The position numbers and the translations under genes are program-made. A stretch of DNA of 64,000 bases from Arthrobacter sp. ISL-72 (GTDB taxonomy: Bacteria; Actinomycetota; Actinomycetes; Actinomycetales; Micrococcaceae): contig NZ_JAGGPP010000033.1 of NCBI RefSeq assembly GCF_018613755.1, positions 39,702 to 103,701 of the forward strand, written 5' to 3'. Shown here piece by piece: positions 19,613 through 28,763 of this stretch (the stretch's first letter is position 1; every line of letters begins with the position of its first letter). A model generated the notes under the pieces. The model did not search any database. It was not told the origin of the DNA and worked only from the letters and a program-made list of their open reading frames with translations.

Positions 19613-20938
19613 ATGGAACCACGCCTTTCCTCACGCCGGTCATTCCTGGCCCTTGCTGCCCTCACTCCCCTGGCCGCCTGGACTGTGACCGCCTGCGGCA
19701 CCTCGGGCCCCGGCACGGCACCCGCCGGCGGTGCCACCTTTTGGTCCCTGACCGGAGAGCCCAACGAGTCCATCCGCAAAAAGAGCCTGGATGCCTTCAA
19801 TGCGGCCAATCCCGACTCCAGGATTGTGGCCACCGTTTTCCAGAACGATGCCTACAAGACCAAGATCAAGACGGCCATCGGCGCCGGCCAGGCGCCCACC
19901 ATCATCTACGGCTGGGGCGGCGGAACACTGAAGACCTACGCGCAGGCGGGCCAGGTGGAGGACCTCACCGGCTGGTTCGACTCCAATCCGGACGTCAAAG
20001 CCAAACTCTTCCCGTCCTCCTTTGCGGCGGCCACCATCGACGGCAAGATCTACGCCGTCCCGACGCAGACCGTCGCGCCGATTGTCTTCTACTACAACAA
20101 GGAACTGTTCGCGAAGGCCAACGCCCAGCCGCCCAAGACGTGGGACGACCTTCTGGCCCTGACCAAAACATTCAACGACATGGGCGTCGCCCCGCTGTCA
20201 CTCGGCGGCCAGTCGCGCTGGACGTCCATGATGTGGCTCGAGTACCTCTTGGACCGCATCGGCGGCCCGGAAGTCTTCCGGGCGATCTTCGACGGCAAAG
20301 CCAACGCATGGTCCGATCCCGCCGTCATCGAAACCTGCACCAAGATCCAGGACCTGGTCACCGCCAACGGCTTCATCAAGGGCTTCTCGTCCATCACGGC
20401 GGACAGCAACGCGGACCAGGCGCTGCTGTTCACCGGCAAGGCAGCCATGATGCTGCACGGCGCCTGGACGTACGGAGGCATGAAGCACGACGGCGGAACG
20501 TTCGTCCAGGACGGCAAGCTCGGCTGGTTCGACTTCCCCGCCATCGGCGGCGGCAAGGGCGATCCCCGCAACACCGTGGGCAACCCCGCCCAGTACCTGT
20601 CCATCTCGGCCAAGGCGAGCGCCGCGGAGAAGGAGGCAGCCAAAAAGTTCTTCAAGGACGGGCTGCTCACCACGGACGAAATCACCGCCTACATTTCCTC
20701 CGGCGCGGTGCCCATTGTGCAGGGCATCGAGGACAAGCTGGCCTCCAGCGAGGACAAGGACTTCCTGAACTACGTGTACACGCTGAGCAAGAACGCCCCC
20801 AGCCTGCAGCAGTCCTGGGACCAGGCGCTGAGCCCCACCGCCGCGGAAGCACTCCTGAGCAACATCGACCAGCTGTTCCTGAAGTCCATCACCCCCGAAC
20901 AGTTTGCGGCGAACATGAATGCGACGCTCGGCAAATGA
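19613..20938 (+). CDS. Sugar ABC transporter substrate-binding lipoprotein (family 1)
   Basis: A 441-residue lipid-anchored binding protein. The ATG at 19613 is 7 bases after GGAG (19603-19606). The N-terminus carries an RRSFLALAALTPLAAW segment and a TVTAC lipobox, so mature protein starts at Cys near residue 28. The rest matches solute-binding family 1 (CUT1 carbohydrate importers), with AAFNAANPDS-like and FFKDGLLTTDEITAYI stretches. It is the first gene of an operon with two permeases, two oxidoreductases and a ThuA protein. Specificity for a mono- or oligosaccharide or polyol is inferred from the CUT1 family; no ATPase is encoded nearby. Confidence 0.92.
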   Translation: MEPRLSSRRSFLALAALTPLAAWTVTACGTSGPGTAPAGGATFWSLTGEPNESIRKKSLDAFNAANPDSRIVATVFQNDAYKTKIKTAIGAGQAPTIIYGWGGGTLKTYAQAGQVEDLTGWFDSNPDVKAKLFPSSFAAATIDGKIYAVPTQTVAPIVFYYNKELFAKANAQPPKTWDDLLALTKTFNDMGVAPLSLGGQSRWTSMMWLEYLLDRIGGPEVFRAIFDGKANAWSDPAVIETCTKIQDLVTANGFIKGFSSITADSNADQALLFTGKAAMMLHGAWTYGGMKHDGGTFVQDGKLGWFDFPAIGGGKGDPRNTVGNPAQYLSISAKASAAEKEAAKKFFKDGLLTTDEITAYISSGAVPIVQGIEDKLASSEDKDFLNYVYTLSKNAPSLQQSWDQALSPTAAEALLSNIDQLFLKSITPEQFAANMNATLGK

Positions 20939-21828
20939 GCACGGCAGAAATGAGCAGGGCCCGACGGGGATCACTGGGCTGGATGGTCCTGCCGGCCCTG
21001 CTGTTCTTCACGGTGTTCGCCGTCCTTCCCCTCCTGGGCGTCGTGGCCCTGAGCTTCACCAACTGGGACGGTATCGGCGCGATCAGCGCGGCGGGCATGG
21101 ACAACTGGCTCGCTGTGCTCTCCGACCCCGTCATGTACAACGCCGTCTGGCTGACCTTCGTGATCATGGTGGTTTCGTGGCTCGTGCAGACGCCCCTCAG
21201 CCTGCTGCTGGGCACCTTCACCGCTGGCAGCCAGCGGTACCGGGCCGTGCTTGCGGTGCTCTATTTCCTGCCGCTCCTGCTCTCCTCCGCGGCCATCGCC
21301 ATTGCGTACAAGGCCCTGCTGGATCCGAACTTCGGGCTGGCGGAAGGCCTGGGCCTGCCGTTCCTGGCGCAGGACTGGCTCGGCCAGCCGCAACTGGTCC
21401 TCTTCCTGGTGATCTTCGTGATCGCCTGGCAGTTCGTCCCGTTCCACACGCTGATCTACCAAGGCGGCGTCCGGCAGATCCCCAAGTCCCTCTATGAGGC
21501 AGCGGAGATTGACGGCGCCGGCCGGGTGAAGCAGTTCTTCTACATCACCGTTCCTCAGCTGAAATACACCATCATCACGTCATCCACCCTGATGGTGGTG
21601 GGCTCGCTGACCTACTTCGACCTCATCTTCGTGCTCACCGCCGGCGGCCCGGGCAACTCCACCCGGATCCTCGCCCTGGACATGTACCTGACCGGGTTCC
21701 GGGCCAACCTGATGGGCCCCGCCAGTGTTACCGCAGTCATCCTCGTTGTGGTGGGACTCGGCCTTGCCCTGCTGCTGCAGCGGCTGGGCGGCAAGAACGC
21801 CGGCGGCAGCCAGCTGGAAGGACTCTGA
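20935..21828 (+). CDS. Sugar ABC transporter permease (MalF/UgpA-like)
   Basis: A 297-residue inner-membrane permease with six predicted helices (first: MVLPALLFFTVFAVLPLLGV). The EAA loop that docks the ATPase is visible as SLYEAAEIDGAGRVKQFFYI, followed by VPQLKYTI. The ATG at 20935 overlaps the binding-protein stop (ATGA), so translation is coupled. It pairs with the permease at 21831. As in many Actinobacteria, a housekeeping MsiK-type ATPase encoded elsewhere probably energises it. Confidence 0.93.
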   Translation: MSTAEMSRARRGSLGWMVLPALLFFTVFAVLPLLGVVALSFTNWDGIGAISAAGMDNWLAVLSDPVMYNAVWLTFVIMVVSWLVQTPLSLLLGTFTAGSQRYRAVLAVLYFLPLLLSSAAIAIAYKALLDPNFGLAEGLGLPFLAQDWLGQPQLVLFLVIFVIAWQFVPFHTLIYQGGVRQIPKSLYEAAEIDGAGRVKQFFYITVPQLKYTIITSSTLMVVGSLTYFDLIFVLTAGGPGNSTRILALDMYLTGFRANLMGPASVTAVILVVVGLGLALLLQRLGGKNAGGSQLEGL

Positions 21829-21830
21829 CC

Positions 21831-22727
21831 ATGAGCGCCACCCTCACCAAATCAACGCCGGCGGCAATCACCCCCGTTCAGCCCTCCCCCAACCGGGGCC
21901 TTGGGCGCCGGTTCCGGAAATTGAACCTGCCCGGCGGACTGGGTGGCTGGATCTGGCTCGCCGTCATCATCATTCCCATCTATTACATCGTCATCACCAG
22001 CTTCAAGAGCCAGGCCGGATACTTCAGCGAGAACCCGCTGGCCCCGCCGTCGAACCCAACGCTGGAGAACTACCAGATGGTGCTGGCAGCGGACTTCGCG
22101 CGGTACTTCCTCAACAGCACGCTGGTGACCGTCGGCGCCGTCGTGCCCACGGTGCTGTTCTCCTTCATGGCCGCCTTCGCGATTGTCCGCGGCCGCGGCC
22201 GGTTCCTGAAGCTGGTCAACGGCCTGTTCCTGATGGGCCTGGCCATCCCGCTGCAGGCCACCATCATTCCCGTCTACCTGCTCATCATCCGGCTGAACCT
22301 CTACGACAGCCTGCTGGCCCTGGTCCTGCCCTCCATCGCGTTCGGCATCCCGCTCACCGTGCTGATCCTGGCCAACTTCATCCGCGACGTGCCGGACGAA
22401 CTCTTCGAATCCATGCGGCTGGACGGCTGCAACGAATGGCAGACCATGTGGCGGCTCGCGCTGCCGCTGGTCAAACCGGCCATTGTCACCGTGGCCATCT
22501 ACAACGGCCTGGGCGTGTGGAACGGCTTCCTGCTTCCGCTGATCCTGACGCAGAGCCCTGAGCTCCGGGTGCTTCCGCTCGCGCTGTGGACGTTCCAGGG
22601 CCAATACAGCGTCAACATCCCCGCCGTGCTGGCCTCCGTGGTCCTGACCACCCTGCCCATCCTGGTCCTGTATGTCGTGGGCCGCCGCCAGCTGCTGAGC
22701 GGGCTCACCGCCGGCTTCAGCAAGTAG
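21831..22727 (+). CDS. Sugar ABC transporter permease (MalG/UgpE-like)
   Basis: A 298-residue second permease of the CUT1 importer, starting two bases after the first permease ends. A basic cytoplasmic N-terminus precedes six helices (first: WIWLAVIIIPIYYIVITSF). The EAA loop reads ELFESMRLDGCNEWQTMWRL, then ALPLVKPAIVT. The short ~35-residue N-terminal tail is normal for this half. No ATP-binding gene follows. Confidence 0.93.
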   Translation: MSATLTKSTPAAITPVQPSPNRGLGRRFRKLNLPGGLGGWIWLAVIIIPIYYIVITSFKSQAGYFSENPLAPPSNPTLENYQMVLAADFARYFLNSTLVTVGAVVPTVLFSFMAAFAIVRGRGRFLKLVNGLFLMGLAIPLQATIIPVYLLIIRLNLYDSLLALVLPSIAFGIPLTVLILANFIRDVPDELFESMRLDGCNEWQTMWRLALPLVKPAIVTVAIYNGLGVWNGFLLPLILTQSPELRVLPLALWTFQGQYSVNIPAVLASVVLTTLPILVLYVVGRRQLLSGLTAGFSK

Positions 22728-22749
22728 TCGATCAATGGAGAACACACCT

Positions 22750-23970
22750 ATGAGTTCGCTGGAAACACCTTCATCTGCCCCCGTGCAGCCGGAGACCATA
22801 CGGGTAGGCATGGTGGGCCACGCCTTCATGGGCGCCGCCCACTCGCACGCCTGGCGCACTGCGCCGCGGTTTTTCGACCTGCCGCTGGTCCCCGAGCTGA
22901 GTGTGCTCGCCGGCCGGGACAGCGCCCGGGTGTCCGCCGCCGCCCGCCGCCTCGGCTGGGCCAGCACCGAAACGGACTGGCGTGCGCTGGTGGAACGGGA
23001 CGACGTCGACCTCGTGGACATCTGCACCCCCGGCGACACCCACGCAGAGATCGCCATCGCCGCCCTCCGGGCCGGCAAGCACGTGCTGTGCGAGAAGCCG
23101 CTGGCCAACAGCGTCGCGGAAGCGGAAGAAATGGCGGAGGTGGCGGCCGAGGCCGCTGCCCGCGGCGTCTATGCCATGTGCGGCTACTCGTACCGGCGCA
23201 CGCCCGCCCTGGCCCTGGCACGATCGATGGTGCGAGACGGTCGGCTGGGCACCATCCGCCAGGTCCGGGCGCAGTACCTGCAGGACTGGCTTTCGGATGA
23301 GAACGCCCCGCTGACCTGGCGGATGGACAAGGCGAAATCCGGCTCCGGCGCACTCGGGGACATCGGCGCCCACAGCGTCGACGCCGCGCAGTTCGTCACC
23401 GGCCAGAGCATCACCGGCGTCTCCGCCATCATGGAAACCTTCACCAAGGAACGTCCCGTGGGCGGCGACTTCGTGGGGCTGGGCGGAAGCGGCGCGGTGG
23501 GTGCCGACGTCGAACGCGGACCGGTGACGGTGGACGATGCGGTGATCTTCAGTGCACGGTTCGACGGCGGACCCATCGGCGTGTTCGAGGCCAGCCGGGC
23601 TGCGCTCGGCAGGAAGAACGCCATGCGGCTTGAGGTGAACGGCTCCCGCGGGTCGATCGCCTTCGACTTCGAGGACATGAACTACCTCAACTACTACGAC
23701 GCCGGCAGCGGTGCTGACGCTGATTCCCTCGGCTTCCGCCGGATCAACGTCACCGAGGCGCACCATCCGTACACGGGAAACTGGTGGCCGGTGGGGCACG
23801 GTCTCGGCTACGAACATGGCTTCACCCACCAGGTGGTGGACCTGCTGACGGCCATCGGGGCCGGAACCCAGCCCACGCCGTCGTTCTCGGATGCCCTCCA
23901 GGTGCAGCGGGTGCTGGCGGCCGTGGAACACAGTGCAGGCAAGGATTCCCGCTGGACTTCAGTGGACTGA
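22750..23970 (+). CDS. Gfo/Idh/MocA family oxidoreductase 1
   Basis: A 406-residue cytosolic NAD(P)-dependent sugar or polyol dehydrogenase. The ATG at 22750 is favoured because GGAG (22737-22740) lies 9 bases upstream. The Rossmann fold opens with VGMVGHAFMGAAHSHAW, DLVDICTPGDTHAEIA follows, and LCEKPLANS is the EKP motif whose lysine acts in catalysis. The C-terminal alpha/beta domain has GALGDIGAHSVDAAQFVTG with the conserved Asp and His. The family oxidises secondary hydroxyls of sugars and inositols. Co-transcription with a CUT1 importer suggests it acts on the imported compound. Confidence 0.92.
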   Translation: MSSLETPSSAPVQPETIRVGMVGHAFMGAAHSHAWRTAPRFFDLPLVPELSVLAGRDSARVSAAARRLGWASTETDWRALVERDDVDLVDICTPGDTHAEIAIAALRAGKHVLCEKPLANSVAEAEEMAEVAAEAAARGVYAMCGYSYRRTPALALARSMVRDGRLGTIRQVRAQYLQDWLSDENAPLTWRMDKAKSGSGALGDIGAHSVDAAQFVTGQSITGVSAIMETFTKERPVGGDFVGLGGSGAVGADVERGPVTVDDAVIFSARFDGGPIGVFEASRAALGRKNAMRLEVNGSRGSIAFDFEDMNYLNYYDAGSGADADSLGFRRINVTEAHHPYTGNWWPVGHGLGYEHGFTHQVVDLLTAIGAGTQPTPSFSDALQVQRVLAAVEHSAGKDSRWTSVD

Positions 23971-23984
23971 CAAAAGGACATCAC

Positions 23985-24683
23985 ATGACTGAAACTAAGA
24001 ATGCTTTGGTGGTGCGCGGCGGCTGGGACGGCCACCAGCCCGTCGAAGCCACGGACCTGTTCATCCCGTTCCTGCGGGAGCAGGGATTCAACGTCCGGGT
24101 GGAGGAGTCGACGGCGGTGTATGCGGACGCTGGCTACCTCGCCGGCGTGGACCTCATCGTGCAGTGCAACACGATGACCACCATCGAAAAGGCCGAGTTC
24201 GAGGGGCTGCGGTCCGCGATTGAGGCCGGAACGGGAATGGCTGGCTGGCACGGCGGCATCGCTGATTCATACCGGAACAATTCGGACTACCTGCACCTGA
24301 TCGGCGGACAGTTTGCCTGCCATCCGGTCAAGGACCACGGCGAGCTGCACGGGGACGCCACGGACAATTTCCGGACGTACACCGTAAACATGCTGCCGGC
24401 CGCGGCGGAACATCCGATCACCGCGGGCATCGGCGACTTTGAACTCTTCACCGAGCAGTACTGGGTGCTCACCGACGACTACATCGACGTCCTGGCCACC
24501 ACCACGCTCCCTGCCCGCGAAAAGGACGCCTGGCACCGGGACGTTGTCGCGCCGGCTGTGTGGACGCGCTCGTGGGGCGAGGGCCGGATCTTCGTGGCCA
24601 CTCCCGGCCACAGCGTGGAAATCCTCAAGGACAACAACGTCCGCACCATCATCGAAAGGGGCATGCTGTGGGCCAGCCGCTAG
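23985..24683 (+). CDS. ThuA domain-containing protein
   Basis: A 232-residue protein with a glutamine-amidotransferase-like (flavodoxin-type) fold. AAAGGA precedes the ATG at 23985. VVRGGWDGHQPVEATDLF and GMAGWHGGIADSYRNNSDYL are ThuA hallmarks, as is the late PAVWTRSWGEGRIFVATPGH. ThuA proteins recur in sugar-catabolic operons with Gfo/Idh/MocA enzymes (first named in trehalose utilisation), with ketosugar-processing roles proposed in some systems. Its end overlaps the next dehydrogenase by 16 bases. Confidence 0.9.
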   Translation: MTETKNALVVRGGWDGHQPVEATDLFIPFLREQGFNVRVEESTAVYADAGYLAGVDLIVQCNTMTTIEKAEFEGLRSAIEAGTGMAGWHGGIADSYRNNSDYLHLIGGQFACHPVKDHGELHGDATDNFRTYTVNMLPAAAEHPITAGIGDFELFTEQYWVLTDDYIDVLATTTLPAREKDAWHRDVVAPAVWTRSWGEGRIFVATPGHSVEILKDNNVRTIIERGMLWASR

Positions 24684-25789
24684 CAAAGACAGGACCGGAA
24701 GCCGCACCGCTGCGGATTGGGATCGTGGGCTGCGGGAACATCATCGCTGCCTACCTCGCAACCTTCCCGAGGCTGGCCACGGTCCGCCTGGTGGCCGTCG
24801 CGGACCTCGATTTCGCCCGGGCGGAGGCCGTGGCTGCCGGGCAGTCCGGCGTACGCGCGCTCAGCGTGGACCAGTTGCTGGCCGACCCTGAGGTCGACCT
24901 GGTCCTGAACCTGACGATTCCCGCCGCCCACGCCGGGATTGCCTTGCGGGCGATCGCCGCCGGCAAGGCTGTTTATGGCGAAAAACCGCTGGCTGCCACC
25001 ACTGACGAGGCCCGCAAGGTGCTTGAAGCTGCAGCGGCGGCCGGAGTCGTCGTCGGCTGCGCGCCGGACACCGTGCTCGGGACCGGGATCCAGACCGCTC
25101 GTAAGGCGATCGACGACGGCCTGATCGGGGCGCCGATCTCGGCCACCGCCACCATGGTGACGCCGGGACACGAGCGCTGGCATCCGCACCCGGATTTCTA
25201 CTACCTGCCCGGCGGCGGTCCGCTGCTGGACATGGGGCCGTACTACGTCTCCGCGCTGGTCACCTTGCTGGGTCCCGTCGCGTCCGTGATCGGCGCGGCG
25301 AGCCACACCCGCGGCAGCCGGACCATCGGCACCGGGCCGCGCGCCGGGGAGACCGTGCCGGTCAGCACGGACACGCACGTTACGGGGGTGCTGGTGCATG
25401 AGTCCGGTGCGCTGTCCACGCTGGTGATGAGCTTCGACGCCGTGGCCACCCAGTCTGCCAACCTGGAGATCCACGGGGAAAGCGGTTCGCTGATTGTGCC
25501 CGATCCCAACCATTTCGACGGCGACGTGAAGCTCCGGTCGCTGGGCGGCAGCGACTGGGAGGTGCTTCCGGTTTCGGCCGGGTACGCGGATTCAGCCCGT
25601 GGCTTCGGCCTGCACGACCTGGCCGGGACTCCGGCCGGAAGCGAGCCGCGGGCCGGCGGGCAGTTGGCCTTCCATGTATTGGAGGTGATGGAATCCGTGC
25701 TGGAATCCGCAGCCCTGGGGCAGGCCGTGAAGGTCGCGAGCTGGTGCGAGCGGCCGGAGGCGGTGCCGCTGACGAACGTCAGCCGCTAG
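24668..25789 (+). CDS. Gfo/Idh/MocA family oxidoreductase 2
   Basis: A 373-residue dehydrogenase. The GTG at 24668 follows AAAGGGG by six bases and overlaps the ThuA gene. The Rossmann start is IGIVGCGNIIAAYLATF; YGEKPLAAT is the catalytic EKP element, and GGGPLLDMGPYYVSALVTLL holds the conserved C-domain motif. It differs strongly from the other family member in the operon, so the two likely catalyse successive steps, such as a 3-keto oxidation and a later reduction. It is the last intact gene of the locus. Confidence 0.9.
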   Translation: MGQPLAKTGPEAAPLRIGIVGCGNIIAAYLATFPRLATVRLVAVADLDFARAEAVAAGQSGVRALSVDQLLADPEVDLVLNLTIPAAHAGIALRAIAAGKAVYGEKPLAATTDEARKVLEAAAAAGVVVGCAPDTVLGTGIQTARKAIDDGLIGAPISATATMVTPGHERWHPHPDFYYLPGGGPLLDMGPYYVSALVTLLGPVASVIGAASHTRGSRTIGTGPRAGETVPVSTDTHVTGVLVHESGALSTLVMSFDAVATQSANLEIHGESGSLIVPDPNHFDGDVKLRSLGGSDWEVLPVSAGYADSARGFGLHDLAGTPAGSEPRAGGQLAFHVLEVMESVLESAALGQAVKVASWCERPEAVPLTNVSR

Positions 25790-25883
25790 GGCGTTCTCCT
25801 TACGTGATCCTTTGGAGGGGCAGGGCTCTCGCCTAATTCCCTGCAGTCGCAAAATTGTCGGTGGCTGCTGGGATGCTGTAGGT

Positions 25884-26190
25884 ATGGAAAGCAGAGCAGC
25901 TGTGGAGGCGATGGAGGGCATCGAGTCCTCCATCGCTGCGCTGGTGATTGTGTCCGCAGCACGGCCGGCGAGGTGGCCCCGACCGGTGTTCCAGCGGGCG
26001 CGGATCCCGCCGGCGGGGATCCGGCGGGTCTTGATCCGCTTCGGGATCAGGCCGATGCGTTCCTGGACGGCCTGACCGAGGTGGGCAGGATGGAGGCCCG
26101 GCTGGCCGCGCTGAAGGTGCACCTGGCCACCGGCTACGCCGCCGCTGCGGAGGCGATCGCATCCCCGGCGGTGTCCCCGCAACACCAAAA
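25884..26190 (+). pseudogene. 5' remnant of a DUF222/HNH endonuclease-type gene
   Basis: MESRAAVEAMEGIESSIAAL starts a typical DUF222 N-terminus. After about 30 codons, near 25973, the frame shifts and continues as GLDPLRDQADAFLDGLTEVG and RMEARLAALKVHLATGYAAA, the conserved helical part of this family. The sequence stops being DUF222-like near 26180, where base composition changes. Neither the bulk of DUF222 nor the HNH nuclease domain is present. DUF222-HNH genes are multicopy in Arthrobacter relatives; this copy is dead. Confidence 0.7.
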
Positions 26191-26411
26191 CGATGGAACA
26201 TGCATTGAATGTGGAAAACCCATAGCTTCAGCGCGCACGGCAGGAGACGCGGAAGCATTATTCGTTTGACTGTTCTTATTAACCGCTTCAGACCAGTGAG
26301 AACGCGCATCTCGCCTTAGGAAGAAATGCCTCGCAACTACTTCAGCTCCGGTTGTTTCAAGCCGATAACGGGGTTATGTAAAGCTGTACTCTGCGTATCT
26401 CATCAGATGAA

Positions 26412-26650
26412 TCAATCAGCTGCCTCGGTGTTGCGCCGGTAATGCTCCGCTGATGAACGAACGAACGCCTGATCCCCCTGCATTGCCGCAAGGGCTGCCC
26501 GCTGGGCGGGCCCGTTCGCGCAGCTGGTGGTGGATTCGTGCACTGCACGGAATGTTCCGTCTATTTCCGCAGGCAGTACCAGATAACCTATGCGTGCACC
26601 GGTCAGAGCATAGGTCTTGGACAGCGAGAACACGCTCAACACGCGGTTGT
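26412..26650 (-). pseudogene. Fragment of a PLP-dependent class I/II aminotransferase
   Basis: About 78 codons on the minus strand around VFSLSKTYALTGARIGYLVL, which contains the Schiff-base lysine of fold-type I aminotransferases (SLSKTYALTG). The following residues (STTSCANGPAQRAALAAMQG) match the next helix. A stop lies just before the fragment and another after EAAD, so both ends are missing. It is isolated, next to the DUF222 debris. Confidence 0.75.
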
Positions 26651-26755
26651 CATCACGTCAAGCTGAACTACGCCCTAGCCCGACATCTGTAACCAGCTTG
26701 CGGAATCAGTATGGTGATGGCTAAGAAGTAGAGGCTGATCCCTTTTCCCCGATAT

Positions 26756-27451
26756 TCAAGCCTGCGGCAGCAGTTTCGCCACAATGGGCATCGAGTCGTG
26801 CCGGCTTTGCTCCACGTGGGCGAAGGCAAGGGCGCCGGCAAGTTCAACCTGTCCTTCAGCAATAGCCTTGCACAGGGCAAAGTGCTCCCGGTGGAGTCCA
26901 ACCTGATCCCGATCTGTGACGATGTGGAACAGTCGACGCACCCGGCCCTCTACTGGTGACATGAGGCCCTTGAGCAGCGTGCTGTTCGAGACGAGCAGGA
27001 TCTCCTCATGAATTCTTGAGTTGACGTTCGCTATGAGTACTTCGTCTCGTGCTGCGATTGCTTTCTCAGCTTTGGCCAGCGCCGCGTCCAAGCCGTCAGT
27101 CACAGCACCCTTGGCGCACTCGGCAGCCGCCAGCCTCGCGGCGAGTACCTCCAGGCTGGCTCGGACATCGAAGAGTTCCTCGACATCACGGACTGTCATC
27201 TGGGTCACTACGGCACCTCGACGGGGCATAGATCGGATATACCCCTCACTCTCCAACTGCGGCAACGCCTCCCGGATGGGGATACGGGAGACTTGTAGTT
27301 CCTCGGCCAGTTCTCGTTCCCTGATCCGGGATCCGGGAGTGAGGGTTCCGTCGATGATCCGCTCCCGAAGCCATTGGTAGATGCCATCAGAGAGGGACTC
27401 GGCATCGTTCTGCTCCAGCCAGGTACCGTTCCTGGTCCCCTCGGTCGACAT
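26756..27451 (-). CDS. GntR-family (FCD) regulator of the adjacent catabolic cluster
   Basis: A 231-residue transcription factor. The ATG at 27451 is preceded by AGGAG. The winged HTH includes LQVSRIPIREALPQLESEG; an all-helical FCD effector domain (about 85-225) has DVEELFDVRASLEVLAARLA and metal-binding histidine positions such as HIVTDRDQVGLHREH. It is divergent from the cyclodeaminase-like gene at 27653. Two related TATACCA/CATACCA palindromes in the intergenic region are probable operators. FCD regulators usually sense an organic acid, amino acid or uronate. Confidence 0.9.
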   Translation of the reverse strand: MSTEGTRNGTWLEQNDAESLSDGIYQWLRERIIDGTLTPGSRIRERELAEELQVSRIPIREALPQLESEGYIRSMPRRGAVVTQMTVRDVEELFDVRASLEVLAARLAAAECAKGAVTDGLDAALAKAEKAIAARDEVLIANVNSRIHEEILLVSNSTLLKGLMSPVEGRVRRLFHIVTDRDQVGLHREHFALCKAIAEGQVELAGALAFAHVEQSRHDSMPIVAKLLPQA

Positions 27452-27519
27452 TTTCGGGTCTCCTGTCCGAAGTTGGTTCATTGCTCTTCACAGTCATCCT
27501 ATGGGAGTCCGACCTGACG

Positions 27520-27536
27520 GTTTGTGTATACCAGAC
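27520..27536. promoter_or_regulatory. Putative GntR operator, copy 1
   Basis: GTTTGTGTATACCAGAC is an imperfect dyad centred on GTATAC. It shares the GTTTG...TACCA-AC pattern with the site at 27583-27598 and lies about 70 bp from the GntR start. Confidence 0.5.
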
Positions 27537-27582
27537 TTAGATCGGTTGGCCTGAAAGGCCGATTTTCTTTACCTAGACCATT

Positions 27583-27598
27583 GTTTGGCATACCAAAC
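27583..27598. promoter_or_regulatory. Putative GntR operator, copy 2
   Basis: GTTTGGCATACCAAAC is a perfect 6-bp inverted repeat around CATA, 54 bases before the cyclodeaminase-like start. TGGTATACCA-like dyads are typical of FCD GntR regulators. Confidence 0.65.
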
Positions 27599-27652
27599 TG
27601 GAATAAAGTGATGGACACCACCTGCTAGTACTTTTTCAAGCCGGAGAGTTTC

Positions 27653-28639
27653 GTGACACTTTTTTTAACAGCGTCCCAGCTGGAAGCGGCAACAGACATG
27701 TCTTCAACCATCTCGGCCGTTGAAAGCATCTTTAAGGACATCGCTGAAGGAATGGCCCATCAGCCTTCACCAGTAGCGATGCAACTTCCGTCATCGGATG
27801 CGAACTTCATTGTGATGTCCGGGCTGGCAGCAGGGCCTGGCCTGGCTGCAGTGAAGCTGCTTTCCGACATACCCTCAAATTTCGACAAAGGGCTACCAAC
27901 CCAACGTTCGACAATCCTGCTTACTGACCAGAGGACGGGAGAACCTCTGGCTGTACTGGACGGCAAAGTTCCCACCCGGGTGCGAACGGCAGCCGCCAGT
28001 GCCGTTGCGAGCAAGCACTTGGCCCGCCGCGGCAGTACCACTCTAGGGTTGGTTGGCGCAGGTACCCTCGCAGTGGCACACCTGGAGGCGATGCTGCTCG
28101 TTCTGCCGATTGACACGGTAATCGTGTGGTCCCGGAGCGCCTCAACTGTTCGCACCTTTCAAGAAGCAACAGCACATCACGGCATCAAAACCTTGCAGGT
28201 ATCCTCGCCGAGGGAGGTCGTGGAGGCATCTGATGTCGTTTGCACCCTTACCCCATCCGAGAGCCCGATACTTCACGGGGAATGGTTCATGCCAGGCCTT
28301 CACTTGAACGCGGTCGGTGCACGCCCCCGTGCTTCCCACCGCGAGATAGATGCCAAAGGAATGGCTGGTGCACGAGTGTTTGTCGACAGCATGGATACGG
28401 CACGCATCAAGTCAGGTGACCTTCTTCTGGCCGTCAGGGACGGCACCATGGAGCTGTCCGATGTTGCCGGGGAACTTGGCGGCGTAATCGCCGGTACTAC
28501 TCCCGGACGAGCGGATGACTCCGACATCACTTTGTTCAACTCAGTCGGGGTAGGGTCGCTGGATCTGGCCATCGGCCGCCTTCTCTTCGACGCCGCACAG
28601 GAACGTGGACTCGGTCTGACCGTCGATATGTCGTCCTGA
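27653..28639 (+). CDS. Ornithine cyclodeaminase/mu-crystallin family protein
   Basis: A 328-residue NAD(P)-dependent enzyme, GTG start at 27653 eight bases after GGAGAG. KVPTRVRTAAASAVASKHLA is the substrate/cofactor motif of the family, and LGLVGAGTLAVAHLEAMLLV the dinucleotide fold. NAVGARPRASHREIDAKGMA and FVDSMDTAR follow in the expected order. Members include ornithine cyclodeaminase, alanine dehydrogenase and imine or opine-type reductases; this copy cannot be assigned a substrate. It heads a three-gene unit with an MFS carrier and an amidohydrolase, which points to catabolism of an amino-acid derivative or amide. Confidence 0.88.
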   Translation: MTLFLTASQLEAATDMSSTISAVESIFKDIAEGMAHQPSPVAMQLPSSDANFIVMSGLAAGPGLAAVKLLSDIPSNFDKGLPTQRSTILLTDQRTGEPLAVLDGKVPTRVRTAAASAVASKHLARRGSTTLGLVGAGTLAVAHLEAMLLVLPIDTVIVWSRSASTVRTFQEATAHHGIKTLQVSSPREVVEASDVVCTLTPSESPILHGEWFMPGLHLNAVGARPRASHREIDAKGMAGARVFVDSMDTARIKSGDLLLAVRDGTMELSDVAGELGGVIAGTTPGRADDSDITLFNSVGVGSLDLAIGRLLFDAAQERGLGLTVDMSS

Positions 28640-28763
28640 CGAATCGAAGGCATTTTCCTCTCACAGCGGCACCCTGCCGCGAAAATCCAACCAAGCTCAA
28701 CAGGAACCATCTGATAAGCGAGGATCAGCTCGATCCTCAACTACCCGAAGCGGTGATGGAATT

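Noticed and set aside
21852..23108. Minus-strand open frame across the second permease and first oxidoreductase
   Set aside because: Antisense to two well-supported genes; no recognisable domain or start signal.
26187..26268. Possible DksA-like zinc finger (CIECGKPIASAR)
   Set aside because: Only ~25 residues, two cysteines, stop right after; too short to separate from chance within the debris.
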